DNA from: Hyaloscypha bicolor E
Lineage: Eukaryota > Ascomycota > Leotiomycetes > Helotiales > Hyaloscyphaceae
Length of the DNA stretch: 64,000 bases
Direction: 5' to 3'
Assembly: GCF_002865645.1 (NCBI RefSeq)
Contig: NW_020194664.1
Location: forward strand, 182,104 to 246,103
Part shown: in pieces, positions 24,692-35,729 of the stretch
Layout: every line of letters starts with the position of its first letter
Numbering within the stretch: position 1 is the stretch's first letter
Notes under the pieces: generated by a model
The model's database searches: none
What the model was told of the DNA's origin: nothing
The model's input: only the letters and a program-made list of their open reading frames with translations
Translations under genes and position numbers: made by a program

Positions 24692-25435
24692 TTATTCTTC
24701 TTGCTCCTCTTGCTCCCCATCCCCCTCGACCTGCCCCTCAGCTCCCTGCTCTGCGGCCTGAGTCTCATCAGGCTGGGCGTCGTCGGGCTGGTTTTCTTCG
24801 GGCTGAGAGTTAGTATCCCTGCCGCCAGCACCGCCTCCAGTCGCTGCGCTCTCCTGAACTTGAGCCTCGTCTCCTCCTTCTTCTTCCTCATTCCCACCTC
24901 CCCCAGATGCAGAATTTACAGCTTCGGCCATCTCAGCTTCTCCAGCTTGAGCCTCCTGTTGCTGATCAGCCTCTTCAGGATTCAGTTTCGGCTGAGCATG
25001 GTCGAAGCGAACATGCATCGCCACGTCATATGACACCTCGCTCTGGCCATAGTACCACCACGCGTCCCTCTCCCATCTCCCATGACGCAAATACTTCCCA
25101 GTATCGAAAACATAAACTTGGAAGTTGACGGTCTTGCCATCCCCGACTTCCACATCCACTAAATCCATAGGAAGGACCTGGCCAGCTAGCTCCTGAAAAT
25201 CATCATCGGATTGATCAGTACATATAACGATGCTGTACTGTCCAAGGGTGGCCTCTTTGATCGCATTGACGGTATTGTCGAGAAAGTTCTTGCGGATGTT
25301 AAACTCGTTGTCCGCTGTTCGAGCTGCCTCGTTTGCTTTTGTGGTCTCGTCGCGAACGATGTCCATGATCTGGCCAGCTGCTTGGGCCACGCCTACCACT
25401 TGGTGGGCTGCATCTCCTATTCCACCTCCCGCCAC
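24692..25435 (-). CDS. Unrecognised protein with acidic disordered tail
   Basis: A single-exon frame of 247 aa starts MAGGGIGDAAHQVVGVAQAA. The N-terminal 60 residues look helical (QIMDIVRDETTKANEAARTA). A middle part of about 90 residues, with hydrophobic strands and aromatic residues (YSIVICTDQSDDDF, FQVYVFDTGKYL, RDAWWYYGQ), looks like a compact alpha/beta or beta fold. The last 100 residues are Glu/Gln/Gly/Ala-rich and probably disordered, ending EQEEQEE. No signal peptide or membrane span is seen. It is convergent with the Bye1-like gene, with about 400 bp between. I do not recognise the family. A conserved fungal-specific hypothetical protein is likely, given the coherent composition and good start. 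Confidence 0.7.
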   Translation of the reverse strand: MAGGGIGDAAHQVVGVAQAAGQIMDIVRDETTKANEAARTADNEFNIRKNFLDNTVNAIKEATLGQYSIVICTDQSDDDFQELAGQVLPMDLVDVEVGDGKTVNFQVYVFDTGKYLRHGRWERDAWWYYGQSEVSYDVAMHVRFDHAQPKLNPEEADQQQEAQAGEAEMAEAVNSASGGGGNEEEEGGDEAQVQESAATGGGAGGRDTNSQPEENQPDDAQPDETQAAEQGAEGQVEGDGEQEEQEE

Positions 25436-26246
25436 AGCTGAGATACGTTACTGAAGCGCTCGAGTGAGGGACGGTGCTGCCACGAACCTTTCATCACGAC
25501 TGAAGCCATCCTTCTTTTTGATTGGGTATCTATGCGATCTTAAAATTGACAAAATGTGCGACCCCACAAGAGCAAATCCAATTTGGAGAAGCAGAGATGA
25601 TCTTTCTCGTGGCCCGCCTCGCTGGCGCCAGCGCGACTTATAAGTTGTATTCGATACCTGGTATTACAGGACCACCTGAACATGGTTTATATCTGAAGTT
25701 CAAGAAGTCCATCCGGCTTGAGCTTTACGAGATGCAATCTCAGAATATTCATGTCGTCAAACCTGTATCCGGCGGTCAGTAGCCCGATTAGTACGATTCA
25801 GCTAGGGTAAGGAAGCTTAAACCTTCCCCATGCAATGCACTCACCACTTTACCCACAGCTACGGTCTAATGCCGCCTTTATTAGGATGAACATTAAATAG
25901 GATTAGAGCATCCTCATTGGCACGTCTAAGTGCACAAATATATTTGTCCACGGTCTTGATTTTGCGACTGAATCTAATTAAGTCTTGGCGTAAGATCTTA
26001 GCATGCATCGATATCTCTCAGGGCTGAGCGGTGAGGATGTATACTCAGCGCTAAAACAGAACTGGAAAACAAAACGCAAATACCGTTAGACTCCTCTTCA
26101 GAGACACACATGTTCGAGCGTCACATGGCTAAGGGGCATCTGATATCTCAAGGAATGGAGCCTGGAAGGGAATTGAAGTCTAAGTTTGGCGAAGTATCGC
26201 TCCACGAGGGAGCCAAGAACATACCCTATACCGCACCAAACTTTCC
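25436..26246. other. Intergenic spacer
   Basis: This stretch holds only short open frames without recognisable domains. It contains the promoter of the 24692-25435 gene and the 3' flank of the CYP505 gene. I see no RNA gene or repeat. Confidence 0.6.
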
Positions 26247-29200
26247 TCAAACAAAAACATCTGAAGCATAACGCTCGCCCTTGATACTCTGGAACCAACC
26301 CTCAACTTCTTCGTCACTTTTCGAACCACCGTTTGCTTCGACGGAGTCTTGGTAGATACGTTTCGTCATACTGGCCACCCCCTCACCGACCATACTCGAT
26401 CCGCAGACATAAAGCTTCGCACCTTTGTTGAAGACCTCCACCATTGACTCTTTTTCGGCCCAAAGCCGGTCTTGAACGTGTCTACAACCCTTGCTCAAAT
26501 CACTGGCTTTGGAGTATGCGTAGAAGAGCTGCACAATGCCGTCCTTCTCCCATTGCGCCAACTCGTCCTTGAACAAGGCGTCCTTCTCTGGATGAACACA
26601 GCCGATAAAGAGATAGGCGGGAGCTAAATTTCTCCCGGCTTGGATTTGCATGGCACGTTCTTGAATGAAGCCACGGAAGGGCGCTAGCCCAGTACCAGCG
26701 CAGAACATGATCACTGGAGTGTTTTCAATATCGTTCGGGGGATGGAAGGTACCGTGAGAGGGTTTTACGGCCACATGGATTCTGTCTCCCTCTTCCACAC
26801 TAGAGAGGTAGTTTGATGCCACACCAAGATAGCGTTTCGAATCGGCGACTTTTGAGGGGGTATCAAGGACGGCCCAAGTCAAGGTAGCGATTGTCGGATC
26901 GGCAAGAGGAGAAGAGGAGATGGAGTATTGACGGATCCGCATTGGTGGAAGCATCGCGAGAAAGTCTCCGAGTGGCAGGGTAGCTGATGGGTATTCTTCC
27001 AAAATATCCAGAGGTGAGCGGCGTTTGGCTAAGATTTCCTTTTCGAAGTCTTTGCCCGCCAGAGCCATGATTTGGGACCGAACAGATTCGTCGGCCGCAC
27101 TTGCTGCAATTCTTGCAACGTTCTGCTCGATTAGTATTGGAGCATCGTCTCGAGTAGGAATAGCAAACTTACCTTCCGAGTTGCTGGCTGGCTCAGTTCA
27201 ACATAAGCACCCAGAACATCCATCTAACCAACGAATTAGTATCGCCATTTCCTGGTGCTGAAGAGGGACCTGAGCTCCCAAACAAAGTATAGCGACTCAG
27301 TATGGAAATAAGCTCACTGCAGAAATCGGATGTCCAGTAGGTAGGGTTGTATTCGCCCCCGTCTTGATTGTCAATACCGCATCCCACGGCAAGTTCGCCC
27401 ACTTCAAAACCCGTCGTATGTTCTTTTGGTTGTTAATCGGAAGAACTGCCAAGTAGTCCCCTGCTTTATAAGTCATTCCGCTAGGGAGCTGTAGGACAAT
27501 GTGGCGTTTCTCCGGTACCCCCCCAGCTGTCAACACTTGGTTGCTGACAACAACAGCCTCCTTGACGTCTTGACGAAGCCTGGAGCGTCGTGAATCGGTA
27601 TCTACCTCGATCTCGATTCCAGACTCGTCTTCTGCATCGCCCTTGCCTCCAAGAGCTGGCCAGAGCTGCTCATCTTGCCATTTGTCAAAGCCATTGAAGA
27701 TATCGCCTGCTGCTACATCTCCAAGGCCGAGGTCTGCGATCTGTGTGGCGCCGTGACTCTCAAATCCCGAGTGAAGAAGTTTCGGGACCCGATGGAATGT
27801 GGAAACCCAATCATCTACCCTTGATCAGTACGTTGATCTTGCTTTGCTGCATCACTAACTTACGATTTCCGCAGCCATAGGTGGCATACTTTACCCCTTC
27901 CAATTCGTCTTCGCCTTTCAGATTTTGAAGCCATTCGAAGAAGTGTGCGGCGTTATCTGGAGGCTGGCCTTCGTAGCTGGAAGCAATCATCACAACGGGC
28001 TGATCCTTTGGTACCATTCCAACAGCCGAGTCCAAGGGTTCGACTTGAGCGTGGAACCCCCTACCAGAAGCAACTCTTGCTAGGCTCTGTGCCAAAGCCT
28101 CACAGGTACCGGAGTTTGAGCCGTATAGGATATGCATGGGCTTTTTGACCTCGCCGAGGTTCACTGTTGACTCGATCTTCCTTTCTTTCTCTGTCCATTG
28201 ACCTTCCTTTGATGAGTCTACATGAAGCAACTTTTCCAGGTAGACCGGGTCAACATGTTCTCGTAACGTCGCATGCATGAAGAAGCCTTTCGGTTTAATT
28301 GTCAAAGTCTGCTTGATATGGAGCTGGTAGCTTGGATCATCGAATCTGAAGTTGAAATTCTGCAACAGCATGGCCGTGGTGAGAATTGCTTCCTGCCAGG
28401 CAAATGGACGACCTATACAACCTCTCATCCCATTGCCAAACGGTTTCCAGCTGTTGTTTGGAAGTTTGCTGAATGGCTCGTCAAGCATCCTCTCCGGTAT
28501 AAAAGACTCGGCATCGTCTCCGTAGACTGCGGGATCTCGGTGGATTTTAGGAAGAAGACATGTGATTGGCTGTCCTGCCTTGATCTCATATTTCCCTCCC
28601 GCAAGACTTATCTTGTCGCCTGCGGAATCCGGCAGAGCTTGGAGGGTGATCGCTGGTGCAGTTGGTGTCAATCTCAGCGTTTCCCGAAGGCATGCTTCGA
28701 TGTATGGTAATTTTGACATGTGATCGACTTTGATTGGTCCGCGGCCAACAACTTCGTCAACTTGCTTCTGCGCCGCCTGGTATGCCGCGGGATTCTTGAG
28801 CAGATTGTAGAACAAGAATGAGAGAAGGCCACTGGTGGTTTCATGACCTGAATCTGATGAGCACGAGAGAAGAGGAGACAGGAAACGATCGGCTCACCAG
28901 CAATCAAGAATGTAATCATATTATTCAACACACTCGCATCGGTCAGACCTTCGCCAGTCTTTGGGTCTCTGCCATTGATCATGGCATTGAGGAGGTCCTT
29001 TTTGTCGCTTGGATTGGCCTTTCGTTCCGCCACCACCTCCTTTGCAACCTGCCTCAGCAGAGCAATGTCTGAGTCGTATTTCTGTTGGGCTGAGCGCATA
29101 AAGTAGGTTGCAACAGCTGGTCTTCGTGCCCTGGCCCCAGATTCTTGGAGCAACCCTACCATGGCATCGACAAAGGGGTGCATATCCTCGTGGTAGAAGC

Positions 29201-29851
29201 TGTTGAATCGAGTATCCATTGCACACCTATATCCGTCAGTCCGGCTTCCATGATAGCACAGAGCGAGCCCACAAAGCAATCGAATCCAATGTCAACCTCG
29301 TAAAATCGTCCGTGACATTGATCTTCTCCTTCGGGCCAAACCTCGCCCACTTTATCACGAGCTGCGAAGCGATATCATGCATTTCGTCGAACATCCCCTT
29401 GATCGATATCGGTCCAAATGCTGCTGCCCGTCAGCCTCGCTCGGTCTGTCATTGCGATGGCGGCTCCCGTACCTGGCATGAGAACTCTGTGTGCAATCTC
29501 CCAATTGTGTTCTCCCGGGTATGCTGTGAACAACCCATCTTCGATTCCATTCCGAATCTGTTCCAATGGACTTGATAGCGCTTTTGAAAAGCGTTTCTCG
29601 TCGCAGACCTCGTTCATGAGCTCGCGTGTTGAGATGAAGAGCCTGTCCACCCCTCCAAGATTGAGCTTGAAGATTGGCCCTGTATGTCCCATAGTCAGTG
29701 GTATGCTTCACTGGCTGATTGGTCGGGACAGCATACCATATGTATCCGCCAATCGAGAAAGGCTGGCCGTCCCATCAGTGGCGTCAAGATCCTTGAGGTT
29801 GCCTATCAGGGGCAACCCTGGAGGGCCAGGCACTGGAACTGGAACTGACAT
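26247..29851 (-). CDS. CYP505-type self-sufficient cytochrome P450 / NADPH reductase fusion
   Basis: CDS complement(join 26247..27122, 27173..27223, 27318..27814, 27864..28847, 28898..29226, 29273..29420, 29473..29679, 29737..29851): eight exons, 1068 aa, the size of P450foxy. All junctions use GT-AG and keep the frame; the seventh exon is only 51 nt. The P450 domain has AGHETTS at 266-272 (oxygen-activating helix I), ETLR at 322-325 and the heme loop [10 protein letters not shown] with Cys410. The reductase starts near residue 500 ([15 protein letters not shown] site). It continues with the FAD motif RQYSISSSP and the NADPH motif [12 protein letters not shown], and ends YASDVFV. No N-terminal anchor is present, as expected. 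The family hydroxylates fatty acids near the omega end using its own electron transfer. It lies upstream, on the same strand, of a methyltransferase, a second P450 and a UbiA enzyme. Confidence 0.95.
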
Positions 29852-31379
29852 CGTGAATTGGGCACGGAGAAAGCCGGGAGAAGATGAGGAAGTGGAAGAA
29901 ATGGGGAGGATAGACAGGAGAAGACAGAGACGAATCTACCTTCACTATATAAATACCAGACGGCAGGTGGCTACGAAAACAGGAAGAGCCGTCTGAAGGA
30001 CCCATGCAGCGAAAACACAAGGTTCAAGACGCAAGACGCAAGGTTCAAGGTTACGAAGTTCTCCATGGCTCAATGCATGCTAAGCCATGGCCCATGGCAG
30101 AGGTCGGCACAATGGTCTAGTTTGCGTCATACGAGGTACAGTACGAGTATGTTGTGCGACTCAAGCTACTTACTGTACTGTACAGTACGATGGGGTTTTG
30201 GGCGGGATGTCGAACGGCCAGGGCTGAAGTGCCAGCATCAGTGCCGAGGGCTCACATGAATCAGTGCAACTGCCGCCCGAATGCAGGAAACATTTTCCCA
30301 GACGGGGACGCCGACGTCGACCCTTTTCTATATTCAAGATGTTGTGCCGAGGCTCAACAGCTGGGCCAACAGCTCGGCCATGATTGTTGCAGAGAAGAGT
30401 TTTCTGTTATCGAGGTATCATCCTTAGTCCTCTTCCTGGCTGCCCGGGTATCTCGGGCATCCCGCACATCCCTCTCGTTGAGTGGTGAGACCTGGTCAGA
30501 GCAGGAGGTGAGGTAGGGTGCATACTGCAAAGGCGGACTTGATTTCTAAGAAACTAGGTTTTCAGGGCTCCTTAAATAATCGCTCGCTCCTAGAACTAGC
30601 GCTTCGCTTAGAACCAAGCTAAGCCCTCACATCGTCTAAAATACACAACGACATCATGTGTCTCGAACCGAGCTCCCAACTTCATCCTGGACTACCCATA
30701 AGGAGACTTCAACCTTTTGATATCTAGAAATCCATCGCTCCCAACGACCAATTTCAGATCCGCCCATCGACAACGGGTAGACAGTCTTGATGGTCTTGCA
30801 AGGCCACAAGGCCATTAGCAATTTAGCAAGCTGACGGGTGGCTCCTCCCAGAACCAAAATCCAGATGCTTTCGCCAGAAGCCATGAGTCCTACAGCCCGG
30901 GGATGACTATACGTAAACCCCCTCCAGGTCGGATATTGCAGCGCTTCCTTTCAGCGCTCCGCAGGTGGGTGTGGCCGGCAACGCCGGCAACGTGCGAGGT
31001 TGGCTTCAAAATGCGTGGGCGATCTTATTGTCATCATGCCCTGCCATCGTTCGTTCGGAACTAATGAGCACCCCTGGAACCTTATCGAGACTTCATTTAT
31101 CTCAGTCTTGTGGACCTATTGTGTGTTCTTCAGACTTCCCGTCCGAGCGGAATATTACAAGGTTCGTAGTATCGATTCAGAGCGAGAGGTGGTTGTTGGA
31201 AAGAACAATTCGGGTGTCAGAATCACTGAAGGGTCCCTCCCGCATCTTTGCAAATACTCAAAGACATGGAACTGATGCTGAGGTAAATCGCTGGTTTTCT
31301 GGACTTGGTTGCGATGGTAGAATTTGAAGCAGATAATGCCGAGTCTGGGTATGAGGGACAGATGTGCTGCGATGCGGCA
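29852..31379. other. Intergenic spacer upstream of CYP505
   Basis: About 1.5 kb with no convincing gene. Near 30170-30190 is the palindromic TACTGTACTGTACAGTA. A short plus-strand frame at 30154-30516 encodes a Cys-rich stretch (CNCRP, RCCAEAQQ, HDCCREE) but has no family match and an implausible tail, so I did not call it. Confidence 0.5.
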
Positions 31380-32745
31380 CTAATAGGCAGCGATCGAATC
31401 AGAATCCTGAGAGATATCTATGGCTTCGTTCTGCTGGGATACATCGACTTTGTGTTGCTGGAGTTCGGTGTGGTCCTGCTGGGATCCGCCATTTACAGGT
31501 TTCCTTCCATAGGTAATATATCTGAGAATCGTCAGCATGTTATGACCAAAGTATCGGGTAAACCCACAGCGGCATATAAGCATGCACTCCCTTATTTTTG
31601 AGATTCTTCCTGACCTCCATAAGAAGCAACTCTACTTCGTCTGGCTGATAAGCCAATGCTTTGTTAAGTAGCACTTTACTCGCACCGAGACTATCCATCA
31701 TATTTTCGTGAAACCATAAACCCAGCTCCTTCACTTTCTTGCCCCTAGGCCAACTGCTCGTTGGAACCTCAAATATCTTCTCCTTGACTTCCTCAAACCC
31801 AATTTCTTCCATCCACCGCTTGTAATATCTTGCGTTGGTCCAAGCCCTTCCCATCACCTCGCCGGCCTCCACGCACGCCCTGCCCCATTGATCCAACGCT
31901 GTCCCCGCCAGTGTATCGTCGTGGCATTGCAAAGGAAAGATCCCGTCTTGCATCTCCAAATATCCGCCAGGGGCTAACTGATCGTACGCCTTCTGCATAA
32001 CTGATTTAGGGTCTGCGAAACAAGTCATCATTCCCCGCATATGTATAAAGTCGAACCTCTCCGAGAAAATCCAGTCGTCCTCAGCATCGTCGATTTCGAA
32101 GAAGCAGTTCTTGGGCACAAAGTCGGGCTGGATAGGACTCAGATCTGTGCCAATGACGTTGGAAGTTGGATGACGGTCCGCAAACTCGATGGCCCATATG
32201 CCTGTTCCTGTCCCGATGTCGAGGACATTCTGCGGCTCTCCAACCGGTGATAACTGCAATTTCCCATCTAACAATATGAGCATGAAGTAATGTTGGAAGT
32301 CCAATCTCTCCTGCTCCCGGTTGTCGTTGGGTAGAGGATACTTCCCTTCCCGATACCTGTGGAACGTTCGGCCTTGCTCCACCACGAAGTTGAAGACGTG
32401 AGACCGCAGTGATGGCACAGAACTTGCCGCATAGTTCGGGCTCTGGGCCTTTGAGTCGCCATCTGAGGAAGCAGGCCCTACAGAGTCAGCTTCGAGGGCT
32501 TGGTTGCTGATGCTGGAGCCTGTGGTGCTTGAGCCATCGGCGAGGGTGAGGGTCGAGGCTGGCTCGTGTTCTGTCACGAATGGGGGCGCATCTGCGTATG
32601 CGTCGAGGTCTGGTATAGGAGAGGTTCCATTTGCTACCGTTTCCGTCGTTGAGTCCATTTCATTCGGTCGGGAGAAGGTGGTGTGGAAAACCCGGGAATC
32701 CGAGTCGCTGGGCGATCGATCCATGGAGCTGGATCTGGGGAGCAC
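31380..32745 (-). CDS. LaeA-like SAM-dependent methyltransferase
   Basis: CDS complement(join 31380..31521, 31568..32745); 439 aa. The uninterrupted frame would end at 31540 with PLWVYPILWS. An intron of 46 nt (donor GTGGGT, branch TGCTGAC, acceptor CTCAG) instead gives the family ending AYMPLYITYGRKP plus a Gln-rich tail. Motif I for S-adenosylmethionine binding is VLDIGTGTGIW at 174-184, followed by the acidic IGTDLSPIQP and the FDFIHMRGM and APGGYLEMQD motifs typical of the LaeA/UMTA group. The first 110 residues are Ser/Thr-rich and probably disordered. Start alternatives are Met8 and Met30. Relatives include the global secondary-metabolism regulator LaeA and many cluster-embedded methyltransferases. 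Its position between two P450 genes favours a metabolite-related role. Confidence 0.88.
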
Positions 32746-33052
32746 AGAAGACCATTGCTACGGGGGACTGCACAGTCAAGCTGCGCGGAACAAGCAATAA
32801 CTAACTCCGCTCTCTGACTCCCCTTTTCACCACCACCACCACCACCTAACTTCTCTTGATATCTGACATGTTGGTAACGCAAACTTGCTCCGCAACACTG
32901 GAAAAACTTGTGTCACTTCAGACGGCACATATACAAGATCGGAAAACTGTGCTCTGCTCGCAACCTTCAAAGCCGCCACACCCCGCACCCCCCTCATCGC
33001 GACCCCCAAGACGCCTGCAGAAGAAACTCGACCAACATTTCGACCTCCATGC

Positions 33053-34684
33053 CTATCCCCTTTTGACAGGATACAGCTTCGCCATCAGGGGCAGCTTCTG
33101 CCAAGTTCCATAAATCCGCTGGTCCTTTATCCAGTTCTCGTTGCCCGGCTCGAGCACCACGTCGAAATTCCAAAGGATCTTGCAGAAGATCATCCTGATC
33201 ATAAAATATGCCATGCTACCGCACAAGTCAGTATGGTCCCATCGATTAATAAATGACCTCAACTTACGGTTTTCCAAGACAATCTCGAGGCCCTATGGAG
33301 AAAGGCTGCACGACAGCTTTCTTGTCACTGGCATACTTTGCTTCTGCTTGAGGCAGCCATCTCTCCGGTATGAAGGCTTCCGGGCTGTGGAAGTTCGAAG
33401 GAGAGGTGTATGCTGCTAGTGGTGTCACATAGACTGTTGTTCCTCCAGGCACAAAGCTCCCACAGATCGAAGCACCGCCAACGGGGACATCACGAGGAAA
33501 TCCAATTGGAGCCGCCGGGTACACTCTGAAGCCCTCATCGATACATGCACCGAGATACTCCAGCTTGAAAACTGATTCTAAAGTTATATCCTCGTCCGAT
33601 ATGAACGAAGATCGAATCTCTTCTACGAGCTTGGCTAGAACCTCCCCATGGGCTAGCAACAGGTAATTGAGCCCGCAGAGGATTGATGGTGTCGTATCAC
33701 TTCCTGCCAGCATCAGGACCACGGCAGCGCTGTCGACCTCGGGCCGAGACAGACACATTTTCTCGTTGGGGTCAGTGAGAAAGTGAATGATGTCTCCCCG
33801 TTCTTCCTTCAATGCCAAGCGGACATCCACTTTATCGCTCGTGGACTTCAGGAACTCCTTGTAGTGCTTTGCCACAAGGCGGGGTGCGAAAAGGGCCAGT
33901 GTCATTCTGACGATGGGGAACTTTGCAACAGCGCCTAAACAAATGCTTGCTGCAATGTATCCCGGAACAGATCTCACCCAGCTTGCGTTTGGTGAGTTGT
34001 CGTCGTCCAACAGATGGAGAGATTCTCCGAACATCAGATCAGCGATGATGTCGAAGACAGTGAAGCAGTGCATGTCAACCATGTTGACCCGCTTGCCTGC
34101 TCTTGACGCCTGTTTGAGGTTTTCTATCAAGAGGTCAACTTTCTCAGTGATGAGGGGTTCTTGTGCAGCGAGTGCTGGTTTCGAGAAAGCTCGTGAGAAT
34201 ATCTTCCTGAGCCGACGATGACCCTCCTCGTTCGCGCTTACAATGCTCGCCTCTGTTGACTGTTTGTCAAAGAAGTATGCAAAGAAGTCATCAGATCTCT
34301 TCATTCCATATTTTGCGGCTGGAGTTGAGCCGTAGATGTCTCTCCATCCTTCGGTGGCCATGTAACTGAGCTCGTCGGGAGCAATTCGTACGACGTTGCC
34401 GTATTGTTCGTGCTGGATTCGAATCCATTTCGGCCCCTCTCCACATATCAACGCATATGTCAGTGGAATTCGAGTTGCCGATGCAATTGTCGGACCTCGA
34501 TATTTACTGAGGGGGTGGAAAAAGAGATTGTAGATGCTGGTACTGATATTGTACTTCACAATCACAATCGTCAGCTTCGCGCTTCTTGATCCAGGAATAT
34601 CTAACAGGAGATTTTTCTTACAAGAACAACGAGAGCCACGAAAGAAAGGAGAGGGCTGGCGGAGAGTAGTTCCCATGCCGTCAT
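33053..34684 (-). CDS. Microsomal cytochrome P450
   Basis: CDS complement(join 33053..33215, 33268..34553, 34622..34684); 503 aa. The true start is at 34684, in another frame from the long uninterrupted frame. It gives a 21-residue hydrophobic anchor (LLSASPLLSFVALVVL) that splices through a GTAAGA intron into YNISTSIYNLFFHPLSKYRGP, the usual fungal P450 membrane hinge. Helix I carries LAGSDTTPS. The ExxR position reads EGFR, and the heme loop is FSIGPRDCLGKP with Cys446. A last intron (GTAAGT, TACTGAC, GGTAG) follows Pro450. The sequence style resembles P450s of fungal terpenoid pathways such as the trichothecene C-15 hydroxylase group, but the substrate cannot be told. It lies on the same strand as, and just downstream of, the UbiA gene. 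Confidence 0.92.
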
Positions 34685-35729
34685 CTTGGTGGGGTAGCTG
34701 AAGTAGCTCTTGGAGGGGAGCTTAGAAGCGCTTCAAATCTGTTTCCAGTGCAATGCTTCCCTAGCAATTTGGTGTTTTTGTGCTTCGATTTGACATTTCT
34801 TGTCTTGCTCTCGCACGCAAGCTCCTGTCTTGAAAGACTTTGGAGGTGGAGTGGAGCATTCAGGGCTCTCACCGACAAACGGACCTGCTATTCTCATTCC
34901 AAGTTATACCACACACAGATCGCCAAGATAAGAAACTGGATGGATGACCTATCGCTTTCCAGAGACAGCGTCAAGGTTCACTCGCCAATTATTGCTGTTC
35001 TTCAGAGAGCACGGCGGAATGAGGGCCTTCGTTTCGGGTGCATTGCAGCACCGCTGCATGTCTTGATGCGTTGTAACCCCACGACCGCTCCACACCGCCG
35101 CAGCTAGGCCGTCGGTTACTTTAGTCGGCCCAGCGGCCACGTCGTTCGGCGGTAATCTGAGTCTCGTCTCCGACACTACTTGGGTATTGCATGAACTATC
35201 CCCCGCTTTGATTATATTGATTACATTATGTAATGAAACTCGACTGTATCGATAGAGGCAGAGAAGATATCTATGTCACGTGGAGTATAAGAGACACAGG
35301 AAAATCGCTGGATTGCTCTGAGGAGTTGTATACCCTGAATTCGGGGCCTACAGAGCGTCCCTTCTTTTCTAGGGGGCCACGGTGGCTAAATTGATGGACA
35401 ATTCCTGCTCCTTTTGCTCTTGTTTACTCCTCTCACTCTCAAAGCTACAGTAGAGCAATTTCAAGTTTTCCCCACTAGCTGGATTGGGCTAGTGCAGCCA
35501 CATGGTTTTAATACCATAAAATCAATACAATTTAAGACCCCTTATGATTATATCGATAAAATCAGACTATATGCATTCCATAGACACCACAGCTCTGTGA
35601 GCTGGCGCAAGACAACGGAGCCCTTCGAAACGAGGCTCGGCCAGTCATCTGAACAGAAAACCCAATCAAATTGTCAAATTAAGAAGCCCTCGTAGTCTTC
35701 CAGCACCAGCATCCCCGGTTTCGCTCTAT
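34685..35729. other. Intergenic spacer between P450 and UbiA genes
   Basis: About 1 kb without a credible frame. It includes the P450 promoter and the UbiA 3' flank. I see no repeat or RNA gene. Confidence 0.6.

Noticed and set aside
25522..25782. 86-codon plus-strand frame after the acidic-protein gene
   Set aside because: No domain, no splice partner, and it lies in promoter DNA of the neighbouring gene.
29418..29996. Plus-strand frames opposite the CYP505 gene
   Set aside because: They are antisense shadows of well-supported P450 exons.
30154..30516. Plus-strand frame with a Cys-rich stretch, a possible small secreted protein
   Set aside because: No convincing signal peptide, no family pattern, and a tail that looks non-coding.
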